Shown: one piece after another, positions 55,782-55,868 of the stretch | How the letters are laid out: each line of letters starts with the position of its first letter | How positions within the stretch are numbered: the stretch's first letter is position 1 | Source: a virus | Strand: one strand, 5' to 3' | Virus record (IMG/VR): IMGVR_UViG_3300036781_000517 | Span: 1-55,868 of that record | DNA: 55,868 nt | The notes under the pieces: generated by a model | The model's database searches: none | Told to the model about the DNA's origin: nothing | Seen by the model: the letters and a program-made list of their open reading frames with translations, nothing else | Made by a program: the position numbers and the translations under genes

Positions 55782-55868
55782 TGCCGTATTGGAAGGAGCA
55801 AATCGATGAAGACGTGCGAGATGTGCGGTTGCACGGACAACCGGGCGTGCGACGGCGGGTGTTTCTGG
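55758..55868. repeat. Right copy of terminal direct repeat
   Basis: These 111 bases equal 1-112 except for one G fewer in the homopolymer. The contig therefore closes on itself. The gene at 50-313 begins again here at 55805 and is cut by the end of the window. Confidence 0.95.
55762..55772 (+). repeat. Poly-G tract, 11 G
   Basis: Right-hand counterpart of the 12-G tract at 5-16. The difference of one base within one assembly directly shows length heterogeneity, biological or technical. Confidence 0.9.

Noticed and set aside
1-55868. CRISPR array or diversity-generating retroelement
   Set aside because: No regularly spaced repeats of 25-40 bases and no reverse-transcriptase motif (YxDD) in any frame that I could recognise.

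Overview
The window is a complete or nearly complete genome of a temperate, long-tailed (siphovirus-type) bacteriophage. Its last 111 bases (55758-55868) repeat its first 112 bases, so the molecule is circularly permuted or was assembled as a circle of about 55.76 kb. Base composition is GC-rich throughout. Genes are tightly packed, with ATGA, GTGA, TTGA and TGATG stop-start overlaps and many GTG or TTG starts. The host is not shown directly. It should be a high-GC bacterium with sigma-70-like promoters and a tRNA-Arg(CCG) gene as integration site. A planctomycete is a guess from the style of the genes, not a demonstrated fact.

Layout. (1) 1-8436, plus strand: a train of small, mostly unrecognised early-type genes. 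They include a Cys-rich mini-protein, a J-domain (HPD) protein, an RHH-like protein, a D12-class DNA adenine methylase and, behind their own promoter, two membrane or secreted accessory genes. (2) 30312 down to 8473, minus strand: the virion operon. In transcription order it holds small terminase (P27), large terminase, HK97-type portal, prohead protease, a tRNA-like gene, major capsid protein, head-tail connector, head-closure, gp10-like and tail-terminator proteins, two paralogous tail-tube proteins, tail-assembly chaperones joined by a canonical A AAA AAC -1 frameshift, a tape measure and distal tail proteins. Two plus-strand accessory genes (11584-12297, 15238-15753) are inserted between minus-strand tail genes. 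(3) 30391-33445, plus strand: a strong promoter driving a DUF932 gene, a ParB-like gene and a radical-SAM gene. (4) 42158 down to 33605, minus strand: an HTH protein, many small proteins, a cluster of membrane, lipoprotein and secreted small proteins that could be the lysis cassette, a secreted parallel beta-helix protein, virion-like proteins, an HNH endonuclease, a ParB-like protein and a TRM1-like methyltransferase. (5) 42297-55781, plus strand: regulatory and replication half, with two RHH-type regulators beside palindromic operators, a six-zinc-finger protein, a HAD protein, a possible small RNA, an excisionase-like HTH protein, a tyrosine integrase, a replication-initiator-like protein and a run of unknown proteins that leads round the circle into part 1.

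How it works together. Integrase, excisionase-like protein and a tRNA-Arg 3'-half inside the integrase frame (the likely attP) provide lysogeny. RHH regulators with palindromic operators are the likely switch. The initiator-like gene carries a perfect 35-bp palindrome, GC iterons and an AT-richer stretch, which suggests that the replication origin lies inside it. HNH plus terminase, portal and HK97 capsid provide headful or cos packaging.

The most unusual points are: three long G tracts at the 3' ends of genes whose length decides the C-terminus (one differs, 12 versus 11 G, between the two copies of the terminal repeat); the attachment core inside the integrase gene; the origin-like palindrome inside the initiator gene; the DUF932-ParB-radical SAM cassette; and the promoter shared by two accessory loci. 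I could not recognise a DNA polymerase, helicase, primase or endolysin. Two genes look broken or fused (3371-4090, 4534-5591), which may be real or sequencing indels.
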